A DNA stretch of 64,000 bases. Origin: Mesorhizobium sp. AR02 (GTDB taxonomy: Bacteria; Pseudomonadota; Alphaproteobacteria; Rhizobiales; Rhizobiaceae). Below, piece by piece: positions 44,266-52,631 of the stretch. The position numbers and the translations under genes are program-made. How positions within the stretch are numbered: the first letter of the stretch is position 1; the number at the start of each line of letters is the position of its first letter. Below the pieces are notes generated by a model. The model was given only the letters and a program-made list of their open reading frames with translations, was not told the DNA's origin and ran no database searches. The stretch covers positions 62,001-126,000 of the forward strand of contig NZ_CP080531.1 of the NCBI RefSeq assembly GCF_024746835.1. The letters are read 5' to 3'.

Positions 44266-45474
44266 TTAGAAGGAGCGCTGGAAGCGGAGCATGCCGCCGA
44301 CGCTATTCTTCTTGGTGCCACCGGTCCAATTGTAGAAATTTCCGTCAAAATTGCCAAAATTGCCCACATGCGAGTAGTCGACTTCGGCTGTAACCGTCAG
44401 GCCCGGAACAACGTCATAGGCAACGTTCGCAGCGACGCCGACGTTCTTCCACTGATCGGTGGAAGCCTGCAAGTTGAACGAAGTCTTCTCGTTGAACTTG
44501 TAGGTGCCGCCGCCCCACACCGCCCAGCTGCCACCCCACGGCTTGTAGAAGCCGCGACCGCCTGCATAGTCGTGGTAGCTCGTATCCTCAAGGTGGCTCT
44601 TGGTGCCCCAGCCGCCCATGATGAACAGCGACAATGCACTGGAGACGTTCACATCCAAGCGGACCTTGCCGGAAACTTCCTGGTAGTTGCTGTCGTAAGC
44701 AACGACGCCGGTGATGGCGCCCCAGCCTTGCGTCCACTTCAAGCCGCCGACGACGTGCGGAACATAGGAGTCGATGGTACCAACGCCGTAATAAGTGTAA
44801 GAGCCAGCGTTAACGTGATTGGCACCGTGGACAAAGGCGCCGCCGGTGCCGCCCGAGCCTTCTTCAAGCGAGACAATGGCCGAGAAACCGTTGCCAGCAT
44901 CGAAGGTGTACTGCACGACGTTGGTGTCGAAGCCACCATAAGGAACCAGCGTATCCTGAATGACGCTGCCGGCGTAGCCGATGAACGTATCGAAGGCCGA
45001 TTCATCCTTACCGACGCGCAGGCCACCAAGCTGGATCCACGCGAAGTTCAGCGAAGGACCGCTGTTGCCGGCGGAGTTCGGGTCGAGATCGTCATTGTGG
45101 TTTTGAAAATTGAAGCGGGTCTCGGTGTAGGTCTTCAACGTGCCGAGCTCGGTCTCCTGGCCGGTCCAGGTCTTCAGCGAGAAGCGAGCATGCTTTTGAA
45201 ATGTGCCCTGGTCCTTGCCGTCCTTGACGTCGTGGCTGCGAGCACCATCGAACGATCCGATGTCACCGACGCCGATGTCGTAACGGATGTAACCGCCGAT
45301 GCGCAGGCAGGTTTCGGTGCCGGGGATGTAGAAGTAGCCAGCGCCGTAGACGTCACAGATCTTGACGTATTCAGCGGGTTCCGGCTCGGCGACGACGACG
45401 GCGTCGGCGGCGCGCGCACCGGAAACTGCGATCAGGGCCGCAGCGGAGCCGAGGAGAAGGCTCTTAATGTTCAT
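44266..45474 (-). CDS. Porin 2, Omp2b/RopA-type outer-membrane porin
   Basis: A 402-residue porin with the shared signal peptide (MNIKSLLLGSAAALIAVSGA) and N-terminal strand. The longest loops of the three paralogues are here (GGTGGAFVHGANHVNAGSYT, LEDTSYHDYAGGRGF). The C-terminus GGMLRFQRSF is the standard closing strand. It should form a trimeric diffusion channel. It is divergent from porin 3, with tRNA-Ser and a GIY-YIG gene between. The upstream element at 45671 is shared with porin 1, suggesting common control. Own terminator. Confidence 0.95.
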   Translation of the reverse strand: MNIKSLLLGSAAALIAVSGARAADAVVVAEPEPAEYVKICDVYGAGYFYIPGTETCLRIGGYIRYDIGVGDIGSFDGARSHDVKDGKDQGTFQKHARFSLKTWTGQETELGTLKTYTETRFNFQNHNDDLDPNSAGNSGPSLNFAWIQLGGLRVGKDESAFDTFIGYAGSVIQDTLVPYGGFDTNVVQYTFDAGNGFSAIVSLEEGSGGTGGAFVHGANHVNAGSYTYYGVGTIDSYVPHVVGGLKWTQGWGAITGVVAYDSNYQEVSGKVRLDVNVSSALSLFIMGGWGTKSHLEDTSYHDYAGGRGFYKPWGGSWAVWGGGTYKFNEKTSFNLQASTDQWKNVGVAANVAYDVVPGLTVTAEVDYSHVGNFGNFDGNFYNWTGGTKKNSVGGMLRFQRSF

Positions 45475-45925
45475 TTTCTGACCTCCAGTCAAAAGTTAAA
45501 AAACGGGTCTGGGTATTCTTTGCTGAAGGACAGCGTTCCCTGCCCCATCCCCACTACCGAAAAAGATGCGCACCGCGCCGCTTCCTCGAAACCGACATTA
45601 CCCATGAGCCGGCGGCGTTCAACAACGATCGTACCGGCGAAAGGGCTGTTCGGCTGCTATCCCCCAGCGTTGTTGCACAAATGACACGATTTGGCCTCAC
45701 TCAGAAAGCTCTTGTTAACCATCAGCCCCGCCGCAACCGCTTATTTCCCACCGAATCCGACAATCGGCAGACGGAATCATGGCAGGGTCGCGAGTCACCA
45801 GACAGGGAGTTGCCGCAAAACGGCCGTACCAGGTAACCCCGCGGTTCCGGCCCGCTGTTATTTTTCCATATAATGATGCGGGCTTGTTGATTGTGCCGGC
45901 GCTTTTCTTTATCCACCGGCGCAAC
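45475..45925. other. Intergenic region porin 2-tRNA-Ser
   Basis: About 450 bases. The left part is the porin 2 leader with the shared element at 45671. The right part may hold the tRNA promoter: TATAAT at 45869-45874 lies about 50 bases before the tRNA, with only a weak -35. No protein gene is convincing. Confidence 0.4.
45671..45687 (-). promoter_or_regulatory. Shared porin upstream element, copy 2
   Basis: TGTTGCACAAATGACAC, 197 bases upstream of the porin 2 start, differs at one base from the element before porin 1. Porin 3 has no copy in its short 120-base upstream region. Confidence 0.5.
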
Positions 45926-46016
45926 GGAGAGGTGGCCGAGTGGTCGAAGGCGCTCCCCTGCTAAGGGAGTAGAGGTCAAAAGCTTCTCGTGGGTTCGAAT
46001 CCCATCCTCTCCGCCA
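45926..46016 (+). tRNA. tRNA-Ser(GCT)
   Basis: A 7-bp acceptor stem pairs GGAGAGG (45926) with CCTCTCC (46006-46012), followed by discriminator G and an encoded CCA. The D arm has TGGCCGAGTGGTCGAAGGC. The anticodon stem CTCCC/GGGAG surrounds loop CTGCTAA with anticodon GCT at 45960-45962 (reads AGC/AGU). A long variable arm (AGAGGTCAAAAGCTTCTC) is typical of serine tRNAs, and the T arm GTGGGTTCGAATCCCAT is intact. Downstream to 46161 there is a CCTGCTTCG/CGAAGCAGG inverted repeat and no gene. Confidence 0.97.
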
Positions 46017-46161
46017 TCCTGCTTCGCTCTTCGAGCTTCGCAGGACAAGTCCAGACCTTCGCACGAAGCAGGATGCCCTCCGAAGCCTCGGCGAAGGAGG
46101 GCCACAAGCACCTCAAGTTCCTAGTAAAATGGGATTGGCAGTCTGACCTCCAGGAGCCAGG

Positions 46162-46434
46162 ATGCGTGCATCCGGCGAAGGAGCGCGGTTCGTGTGGTAT
46201 GTTTATCTGTTGGAAAGCAAGGCTGCGGAAGGTGAGCGCTATATCGGTGTAACTTCGGACCTGAGGCGGCGGCTTGCCGAGCACAATGCCGGAAAATCCA
46301 GCCATACGTCCAAGTTTCTGCCATGGCGGATCGTGACCTACATGGCCTTCTCGAGCCAGGCCAAAGCGGCTTCATTCGAGCGTTATCTCAAATCCGGTTC
46401 TGGGCACGCTTTCGCCAACAAACGGCTGTGGTGA
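46162..46434 (+). CDS. GIY-YIG nuclease-domain protein
   Basis: A 90-residue UPF0213-like single GIY-YIG domain: WYVYLLESKA, then RYIGVTSDLRRRLAEHNAGK with the catalytic Arg, and a conserved Glu in FERYLKSGSG. AGGAG lies seven bases before ATG 46162; GTG 46192 (AAGGAG ten bases upstream) is an equally good start. Small GIY-YIG proteins of this type cluster in rhizobia, often near tRNAs or repeats. The role is unknown and could be DNA repair. It lies between tRNA-Ser and porin 3. Confidence 0.85.
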   Translation: MRASGEGARFVWYVYLLESKAAEGERYIGVTSDLRRRLAEHNAGKSSHTSKFLPWRIVTYMAFSSQAKAASFERYLKSGSGHAFANKRLW

Positions 46435-46557
46435 CGACCGCGCGCCAGCGTCAAATTTCACATTTCTTCGATATAACGTAGCAATAACAATCTGTTATCG
46501 CGAGAACACGAGCCGTAGCTTCTATCGTTTCGTTCGATTCTGACTGGAGGTCAGAAA

Positions 46558-47709
46558 ATGAACATCAAGAGCCTTCTTCTCGGCTCCGCTGCGGCCCTGA
46601 TCGCAGTTTCCGGTGCGCGCGCCGCCGACGCCGTCGTCGTCGCCGAGCCGGAACCCGCTGAATACGTCAAGATTTGCGACGTCTACGGCGCTGGCTACTT
46701 CTACATCCCCGGCACCGAGACATGCCTGCGCATTGGCGGCTATGTCCGTTACGACATCGGCGTCGGTGACGTCGGCTCGTTCGACGGCGCCAAGACGGAG
46801 GATCAGCGGTCCGGCAAAGACCAGAGCACCTATTTCAAGAACACCCGCTTCACACTGAAGACCTGGACCGGCCAGGAAACCGAACTCGGCACCTTGAAGA
46901 CCTATACCGAGACCCGCATCAACTTCGGCAACCACAACAACTACAGCAGCGACAATTATGCTGAAAACAAGGGCATCACGCTGAACTTCGCCTGGATCCA
47001 GCTCGGTGGTCTCCGGGTCGGTAAGGATGAATCGGCCTTCAATACGTTCATCGGCTACGCCGGCAACGTCATCAACGACACGCTCGTCCCTTACGGCGGC
47101 TTCGACACCAACGTCGTGCAGTACACCTTCGATGCCGGCAACGGCCTGTCGGCTGTGGTTTCGCTGGAAGAAGGCTCGGGTAGCGCCAGCGCTTCGCATG
47201 GAATTTACCAGGCCAGCAATTCGGGCAACGATTCGATCGACAGCTACGTACCGGACGTCGTCGGCGGCGTGAAGTACACGCAGGGCTGGGGTGCCATCAG
47301 TGGCGTCGCCGCCTATGACAGCACCTGGGATGAGTACGCAGGCAAGGTCCGCTTGGACGTGAATGCGACCAGCCAACTGTCGCTGTTCGTCATCGGCGGC
47401 TGGGGCTCCGACAAGAATATCGACCGCAACTTCTACAAGCAGTGGGGCGGTCACTGGGCAGTGTGGGGCGGCGGCACCTACAAGTTCAACGAGAAAACCT
47501 CGTTCAACCTTCAGGCGTCAGTTGACGGGGACAAGAACTATGGCGTCGCGGCGAACATCGCCTATGACGTCGTTCCCGGCCTCACGGTTACGGCCGAAGT
47601 TGACTATGCTCACGACGGCAAGTTCGGTGATGTTGACGATCGCAACTGGACTAACGCCGACAAGAAGAACAGCGTCGGCGGCATCCTCCGCTTCCAGCGC
47701 TCGTTCTAA
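46558..47709 (+). CDS. Porin 3, Omp2b/RopA-type outer-membrane porin
   Basis: A 383-residue porin with the same signal peptide and first strand as porins 1 and 2, shorter loops and the C-terminal strand GGILRFQRSF. The first about 200 coding bases are almost identical to porin 2, and the AGGTCAGAAA ribosome site is shared. It faces away from porin 2; the two form an inverted repeat around tRNA-Ser. Its 120-base upstream region is AT-rich and lacks the shared porin element, so control may differ. A strong terminator follows. Confidence 0.95.
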   Translation: MNIKSLLLGSAAALIAVSGARAADAVVVAEPEPAEYVKICDVYGAGYFYIPGTETCLRIGGYVRYDIGVGDVGSFDGAKTEDQRSGKDQSTYFKNTRFTLKTWTGQETELGTLKTYTETRINFGNHNNYSSDNYAENKGITLNFAWIQLGGLRVGKDESAFNTFIGYAGNVINDTLVPYGGFDTNVVQYTFDAGNGLSAVVSLEEGSGSASASHGIYQASNSGNDSIDSYVPDVVGGVKYTQGWGAISGVAAYDSTWDEYAGKVRLDVNATSQLSLFVIGGWGSDKNIDRNFYKQWGGHWAVWGGGTYKFNEKTSFNLQASVDGDKNYGVAANIAYDVVPGLTVTAEVDYAHDGKFGDVDDRNWTNADKKNSVGGILRFQRSF

Positions 47710-47732
47710 TAGATTTCGACAAGTCGAAATCG

Positions 47733-47768
47733 AAAACCCGGCGGGCAACCGCCGGGTTTTCTTTTTTG
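47733..47768 (+). terminator. Rho-independent terminator of porin 3
   Basis: AAAACCCGGCGG and CCGCCGGGTTTT form a 12-bp stem closed by a GCAA tetraloop, followed by CTTTTTT. A short 7-bp palindrome (ATTTCGACAAGTCGAAAT) precedes it at 47712. Confidence 0.93.
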
Positions 47769-47891
47769 TGTTGATGCATACCGTTGTTCCAATGGCGCTG
47801 CGCACTACCAAGCGCCGAAACGCGTCGCGATCTCTGAGATTCGCTTCTGCGCTTAGCTCTTTGACATGCCCTTGGCCTGTGAAACTATCGG

Positions 47892-49571
47892 TCAAACGTC
47901 GGCGAGGTCGCCCAACGCTTCAATCAAAGGCTGGATCTCACTTTCGTAATTCTTCCAGCGCTTCATGGACGATTTGTAGATCGGCTGACGGACCTGCCAG
48001 CGGCTAGGCGTGGTGACCGCCCCTTCCCTATCGAAGAAACGAAGGCACGCGTCATCCCAGGGAAGCCCGAGATAATCGATAAGCCGACGCGATTGTGCCT
48101 CTTGATCCTCTACAAGTGTCTCATAGCGATTTTCAAAGATACGACCCGGGAAAACCTCGTTCCAGTGACGCATCAAGCGGTCATATTCTCGATAGTAGAG
48201 GCCGAGTGCCCGCAGGTCTGAATTGTAGCTGTGTGCCGAGTTGAAAGGCAGGACAAAGCATGACACGCAATTGTCGATGGCATCCCGGCGGCAGTGAATG
48301 ATACGGGCATTGGGAAAGAGCAGGGTGACGAGGCCGATCAATTCGAAATTGTGCGGCATCTTATCCACGATGCGCTGTGCGGTTGGAGCGCGCTCCCTCA
48401 AATAAGATAGGTGCTCTTCGGCCAACGTCCTGGACAAGCTTTCAGTGACCGTCATGACCGGCTTTTTCAAATCAGAAGCCGAGGATTGCAGACCGATCGC
48501 GTTGGCTACCCGACTCAGTTTTCTGAGCTCTCCGGCGCCATGGACCTCCGGATGACTGGCGCATATCTGTTCGGTAAGCGTTGTGCCGGAGCGCGGCATC
48601 CCGACCACGAACACAGGGGCTTCCGAAGGATTGCCGTAGCCCGACCTTTCGGCAAAGAAGTCCGCCGTGAAGGTCTCGATCGACGCGTCAATGAAGCGGC
48701 GGTACTGGTCTATGTCGAATCTATAGCCTTCGGCCTGCTTCGCCTTCTTGAAATGGTCGAAGGCTTCCGCATAGCGCTTGAGGTCGTTTTCCACCTTACC
48801 GGCGGCGTAGTTGAGTTTCGCCTTCGTCTCCGGCTTAATTCCCGGACTCTCCAACTCGCGCAGGATCGGCTGGAGTTCGGCCGGCTCCTCTGTAAATTTT
48901 CGGGTCTGCACAAGGTCGTAATAGGCCGCCCCTACGTCGACGCGGCGTTCGATCGCCTCCTTAAGAAAGACGCCGGCCTCGTCCATGCGCCCAAGACCAG
49001 TGAGCGCAGCAGCCATGCCGATCCGCGCCTTGGGGTGATTACGGTTAATCTTCAGCGCCTTCTCATAAAGTGGCAAGGCCAAATCGGGTTTGTCGTACTG
49101 GGTATAAACCCCGCCCAAGGCACACAGGGCTTCTATAAGGTCAGGCCGCACTTCCAAGGCGTACTGGATATGATTTACGGCAACTGAAAATTCACTCAGC
49201 TTCCCATAGGCCTCGCCGAGGCTAAGATGGTAGTAGGGATTTTTAGGCTCCTCAGCGATCGCACGTCCGAAATAGCGCAAAGCCGCCTCGTCGTCGTAGC
49301 CCAGATGAACGGTGCCCATGATGTAGAGAGCCAGCGGATGATTCGGCGTGCGCGCTAAAACCTGCAGGCATAGGTCCTGAGCCTCATTGAGCTGCTTGGC
49401 CTGTTGATACTCATAGGCTTGCTTCAGCAATAATTCGTCAGCCTGTGCGCGTGCAAACGAATTTGTTTTCGGCAGACTTGCCTGCATCGGAGCTGGCCGT
49501 GGCAATCCAGGTTTAGGCGCAGCGGCGGACTTGAGGTGTTTGGACCAGGCAGGCGGCAGACGATTGTTCAT
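47892..49571 (-). CDS. TPR-repeat sulfotransferase
   Basis: A 559-residue protein. Tetratricopeptide repeats span about residues 40-230 (ALYIMGTVHLGYDDEAALRY, NPYYHLSLGEAYGKLSEFSV). A PAPS-dependent sulfotransferase domain follows (about 310-550), with the 5'-phosphosulfate loop VVGMPRSGTTLTEQI and the 3'-phosphate-binding CRRDAIDNCVSCF. KMPHNFELIGL is the typical middle segment. It would transfer sulfate to a polysaccharide, lipid or peptide; the target is unknown. The gene converges on the porin 3 terminator and the degenerate repeat at about 47772. Confidence 0.9.
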   Translation of the reverse strand: MNNRLPPAWSKHLKSAAAPKPGLPRPAPMQASLPKTNSFARAQADELLLKQAYEYQQAKQLNEAQDLCLQVLARTPNHPLALYIMGTVHLGYDDEAALRYFGRAIAEEPKNPYYHLSLGEAYGKLSEFSVAVNHIQYALEVRPDLIEALCALGGVYTQYDKPDLALPLYEKALKINRNHPKARIGMAAALTGLGRMDEAGVFLKEAIERRVDVGAAYYDLVQTRKFTEEPAELQPILRELESPGIKPETKAKLNYAAGKVENDLKRYAEAFDHFKKAKQAEGYRFDIDQYRRFIDASIETFTADFFAERSGYGNPSEAPVFVVGMPRSGTTLTEQICASHPEVHGAGELRKLSRVANAIGLQSSASDLKKPVMTVTESLSRTLAEEHLSYLRERAPTAQRIVDKMPHNFELIGLVTLLFPNARIIHCRRDAIDNCVSCFVLPFNSAHSYNSDLRALGLYYREYDRLMRHWNEVFPGRIFENRYETLVEDQEAQSRRLIDYLGLPWDDACLRFFDREGAVTTPSRWQVRQPIYKSSMKRWKNYESEIQPLIEALGDLADV

Positions 49572-49686
49572 CGTCGCTGGTTAGCAAAAAAGGCCAATCG
49601 AATCCAGACAAAATGGACCTGCCCAGCGCTTGCGCGCACCCCCCCGTCACGCTAGCAAGAAGGCCCTTTCCAAGCGAGCTTCCGCC

Positions 49687-50799
49687 ATGCACCAGCGCCC
49701 TCCCCTCACGCCCGTCGTCGCAGCGCTTCCCTCAACGGTGCCGTTTGTCGGTCCGGAAGCGCAGGAGCGTGAGCGCGGGCGCCCTTTTCGTGCGCGCATC
49801 GGTGCCAATGAGAGCAGTTTTGGTCCTTCGCCGCGCGTCATTGCCCGCATGGCCGAGATCGCCCGCGACATGTGGATGTATTGCGATCCCGACAATTTCG
49901 ATCTGAAGGTTGCAGCTGCCGCGCATCACGACGTGGCGGTCGAGAACGTCGTTGTCGGCGAAGGCATAGACGGGCTGCTCAGCCTGGTGGCGCGCATGTA
50001 TGTGGCGCCTGGCGATGCCGTGGTGACGTCGCTCGGCGCCTATCCGACCTTCAACTTCCATGTTGCCGGCGTCGGCGGACGGCTGGTGGCCGTTCCTTAT
50101 GTGAACGACCACGAAAGCCTGGATGGTTTGCTTGCGGCGGTCGTCAAGGAGAAGGCACCGCTGGTCTATCTGTCCAATCCTGACAATCCGATGGGCAGCT
50201 GGTGGGAAGCGGACGAGGTGATCCGCTTCATCGAAGCGTTGCCGCAGACCACCATGCTGGTGCTCGACGAGGCCTATGGCGAATTGGGGCCGGCCACGGC
50301 CCTGCCGCCGATCGACATCTCACGCCCGAATGTCGTCCGCATGCGAACCTTTTCAAAGGCTTACGGGCTTGCCGGGATACGCTGCGGCTATGCGGTGGCG
50401 GAGGCCCAGGTGATCCGCAACTTCGAGAAGATCCGCAACCACTATGGCGTCAGCCGCATGGCGCAGATCGCCGGCGTCGAGGCGCTAGCCGACCAGGCCT
50501 ATCTCGAGACGGTGGTGGCGCGGGTGGCTGCCGGGCGCCGGCGCATCGCGGCGATCGCCGAGCAGAACGGGTTGAAGCCGCTGGCCTCGGCGACCAATTT
50601 CGTCACCATCGATTGTGGCCATGACGGAGCCTTCGCGCTGAAAGTGCTGCAGGGGCTGCTGTCGCGCGACGTGTTCATCCGCAAGCCGATGGCGCCAGGG
50701 CTCGACCGCTGCATCCGCGTCAGCGTCGGCCTCGACCACGAACTGGACATTTTCGCCGAGGAACTGCCGGGCGCGCTGGCGGCGGCGCGAGGGAACTAA
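49687..50799 (+). CDS. PLP-dependent aminotransferase, HisC-like
   Basis: A 370-residue fold-type I aminotransferase. The PLP lysine is in FSKAYGLAGIRCGY, the substrate Asp in VLDEAYGELG, NPDNPMGSW and the N-terminal IGANESSFGPSP are typical of histidinol-phosphate and related aminotransferases. It lies alone, outside a his operon, so it may use another substrate (aromatic amino acids are common for such relatives). The ATG at 49687 is preferred; a shorter distance to the folded start is typical. The repeat at 50799 supplies the end of its stop codon. Confidence 0.88.
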   Translation: MHQRPPLTPVVAALPSTVPFVGPEAQERERGRPFRARIGANESSFGPSPRVIARMAEIARDMWMYCDPDNFDLKVAAAAHHDVAVENVVVGEGIDGLLSLVARMYVAPGDAVVTSLGAYPTFNFHVAGVGGRLVAVPYVNDHESLDGLLAAVVKEKAPLVYLSNPDNPMGSWWEADEVIRFIEALPQTTMLVLDEAYGELGPATALPPIDISRPNVVRMRTFSKAYGLAGIRCGYAVAEAQVIRNFEKIRNHYGVSRMAQIAGVEALADQAYLETVVARVAAGRRRIAAIAEQNGLKPLASATNFVTIDCGHDGAFALKVLQGLLSRDVFIRKPMAPGLDRCIRVSVGLDHELDIFAEELPGALAAARGN

Positions 50800-50900
50800 T
50801 GCATGTCGCCCAAAAGTGACCCCGGTTTTGGGTGGACACATGCATGAAAACATCGGCCTAAAACGCGTCGGATGAATCTGTTTCGACGCGACGCGCTTTA
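50799..50900. repeat. Composite repeat: ATGCATGTCG palindrome plus GCGTCG hairpin, copy 4
   Basis: ATGCATGTCG starts at 50799 and the right arm ACATGCAT ends at 50845; AAACGCGTCG (50861) and CGACGCGCTTTA (50885-50900) form the second module. It fills the gap between two convergent genes and contributes the last base of the aminotransferase TAA and the MarR TAA codon. Confidence 0.75.
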
Positions 50901-51428
50901 GGCAATTTCGCAGCGTTCGGATGCCGGTGCCCCGCCCAGCAGATGCCTGACGCGCGCCAATATGTCAGACAACTCGGCGGCTTCCTCGTCGTCCAGATTC
51001 GCGGTCAGGCGGACGAGATCGCAATCCGCGGCCGCCTGGAGCGCGGCAAGCGCGGCCTGGCCGCGGACGGTGAGCGAGAGGACGCGACCGCGCAGGGCAT
51101 TGGGGCCGGCATGCGTTTCCATCAGGCCGGCGGTAGCGAGTTTTCGAAGGATTCTCGTGACGTAGGCCGGCTCCAACTGGAGCTCCTGGGCGATGTCGGA
51201 CGCTGCTGGTGCGAAATCGATTTGAAACGCCCGCGCCAGAAAGCCTGCCTTGCCCTCAGGGGTGGCGGCAATATGGCCGGATCGACGGCCCAGTTCGAAC
51301 AGCACCCGCGCCTCGGTCAGCGTATAGGCGCTGTGCGTCAAGGTTTCGTCGAGCAGCCCGATCAGGCCGGTATAGAACCGGTTGAAGCACCTGAGGTCGC
51401 TGACCAAGACATTCCGATCGGCGGGCAT
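50898..51428 (-). CDS. MarR family transcriptional regulator
   Basis: A 176-residue winged-helix regulator: LTHSAYTLTEARVLFELGRR, then ASDIAQELQLEPAYVTRILR as recognition helix and LRGRVLSLTVRGQAALAALQ as wing. The start at 51428 (MPADRNVLVSDLRC) fits the family length; an upstream start at 51485 is possible. A perfect 17-bp palindrome lies 48 bases upstream of the start, consistent with autorepression. Divergent from acylphosphatase. Confidence 0.9.
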   Translation of the reverse strand: MPADRNVLVSDLRCFNRFYTGLIGLLDETLTHSAYTLTEARVLFELGRRSGHIAATPEGKAGFLARAFQIDFAPAASDIAQELQLEPAYVTRILRKLATAGLMETHAGPNALRGRVLSLTVRGQAALAALQAAADCDLVRLTANLDDEEAAELSDILARVRHLLGGAPASERCEIA

Positions 51429-51475
51429 GTCCTGCGCCTTCCATGAGATTCCACGTCGGCAGATCATGACGCAAA

Positions 51476-51492
51476 AGTTGACCAAGTCAACT
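51476..51492. promoter_or_regulatory. 17-bp palindrome, likely MarR operator
   Basis: AGTTGAC, spacer CAA, GTCAACT is an exact palindrome 48 bases before the MarR start. A half-site (AAGTCATC) follows nearby. The position in the divergent region suits autoregulation; it is inferred. Confidence 0.6.
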
Positions 51493-51610
51493 ATTTATTG
51501 GATCAAGTCATCTATCTTCCGAACAAACCTCGACTCATATTCGATAGCCTCCCCTTCAAGCCAGTTGCCTTCGCTCGATCCTGCGCCAGACTCTATGCAA
51601 GGAGCGCGAG

Positions 51611-51895
51611 ATGAACGATCAGAAAAGGGCAGTGCAGGCCAGCGTGCACGGCAGGGTGCAAGGCGTCGGCTACAGGATCTGGGTGAGAGGCGAAGCGGCA
51701 GGGCTTGGGCTGGTGGGCTGGGTGCGCAACGAAAGAGACGGCTCGGTAACGGCATGGCTTGCCGGCGCCGACGCGGCGGTTTCGGCCATGATCGAACGAC
51801 TTTGGCAAGGCCCGCAAGGCGCTTCAGTCTCACGGATCGATGTCGAGGAGATCGAGACCTGGACCGCGCCTGGAGACTTCAGGATCGTCGCATAG
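51611..51895 (+). CDS. acyP: Acylphosphatase
   Basis: A 94-residue acylphosphatase, hydrolysing acyl phosphates. The signature VQGVGYRIWVRGEAAGLGLV includes the catalytic Arg, and GWVRNERDGSV the catalytic Asn. Length is standard. The gene is divergent from MarR and 83 bases before the TetR start; it could share a promoter region with MarR. Confidence 0.93.
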   Translation: MNDQKRAVQASVHGRVQGVGYRIWVRGEAAGLGLVGWVRNERDGSVTAWLAGADAAVSAMIERLWQGPQGASVSRIDVEEIETWTAPGDFRIVA

Positions 51896-51938
51896 GCGCA
51901 TGCGCGTCTTGAATTTATCGGGCGCTCTTGAATTAATT

Positions 51939-51946
51939 GAACGTTC
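51939..51946. promoter_or_regulatory. GAACGTTC palindrome, likely TetR operator
   Basis: AATTGAACGTTCGTTT (51935-51950) is an imperfect palindrome around GAACGTTC, 28 bases before the TetR ATG. TetR family regulators typically bind such sites to repress themselves and their neighbours. Inferred from position. Confidence 0.5.
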
Positions 51947-51977
51947 GTTTTATTATCTCCGAATTGACGAGGCGATC

Positions 51978-52628
51978 ATGGCGCGCACCACAGGATCCGA
52001 CGGCGGGCGAACCGAGGCGGCAGTCCGCGAAGCGGCGGTCAATCTGATCGCACGCTACGGCTACGAGGCGATGTCTATGCGCCAGCTGGCGGCCGAGGTC
52101 GGCGTCCAGGCGGCCGCGCTTTACCGCTATTTCCCGACCAAGGAAGACCTGTTGTTCACGCTGATGCGCGAGCACATGGAAGGACTTCGCGAGGCCTGGG
52201 AACACGCCAAGCCAACCGGCGCCGATCCGGCGGAGCAGCTTGCGGCCTATGTGCGCAACCACATCGCTTTCCATATCGAGCGCCGGCACGCCACGCATGT
52301 GTCGAACATGGAATTGCGCAGCCTGTCGCCCGACAGGCTGACGCAGATCCTGCGCATGCGCACAGCCTACGAAAAGGAACTGCGGATCATCCTGCGCGAC
52401 GGCGCCGAGGCCGACGTCTTCAACATCGAGGACACCGGCCTGACGGCCATGGCGCTGATCCAGATGATGACCGGCGTCATCGTCTGGTTCCGGCCCGGCG
52501 AGCGGCTGTCTGTCCCTGAAGTAACGGCGACATATCTTTCAATGACAATGCGCCTGGTCGGCGCGAGGATGGATACCTACAGCGCCGCGCGTCCCTTCGG
52601 TCGCGCAAAGGACGCTGTCGCACTTTGA
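51978..52628 (+). CDS. TetR family transcriptional regulator (likely leucine-catabolism repressor)
   Basis: A 216-residue regulator: [20 protein letters not shown], then [20 protein letters not shown] forms the TetR helix-turn-helix, followed by a helical ligand domain. GAGG lies six bases before the ATG at 51978. It is directly upstream of ivd on the same strand, separated by a perfect palindrome. Position suggests it senses an acyl-CoA of the pathway, an inference from context. TetR-type (LiuQ) regulators are known in other proteobacteria. Confidence 0.88.
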   Translation: MARTTGSDGGRTEAAVREAAVNLIARYGYEAMSMRQLAAEVGVQAAALYRYFPTKEDLLFTLMREHMEGLREAWEHAKPTGADPAEQLAAYVRNHIAFHIERRHATHVSNMELRSLSPDRLTQILRMRTAYEKELRIILRDGAEADVFNIEDTGLTAMALIQMMTGVIVWFRPGERLSVPEVTATYLSMTMRLVGARMDTYSAARPFGRAKDAVAL

Positions 52629-52631
52629 TTT

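Noticed and set aside
45926..46016. tRNA-Ser as attachment site for the nearby recombinase
   Set aside because: The recombinase lies on the 5' side of the tRNA, about 1.9 kb away, and I could not find a repeated copy of the tRNA 3' end in the window.
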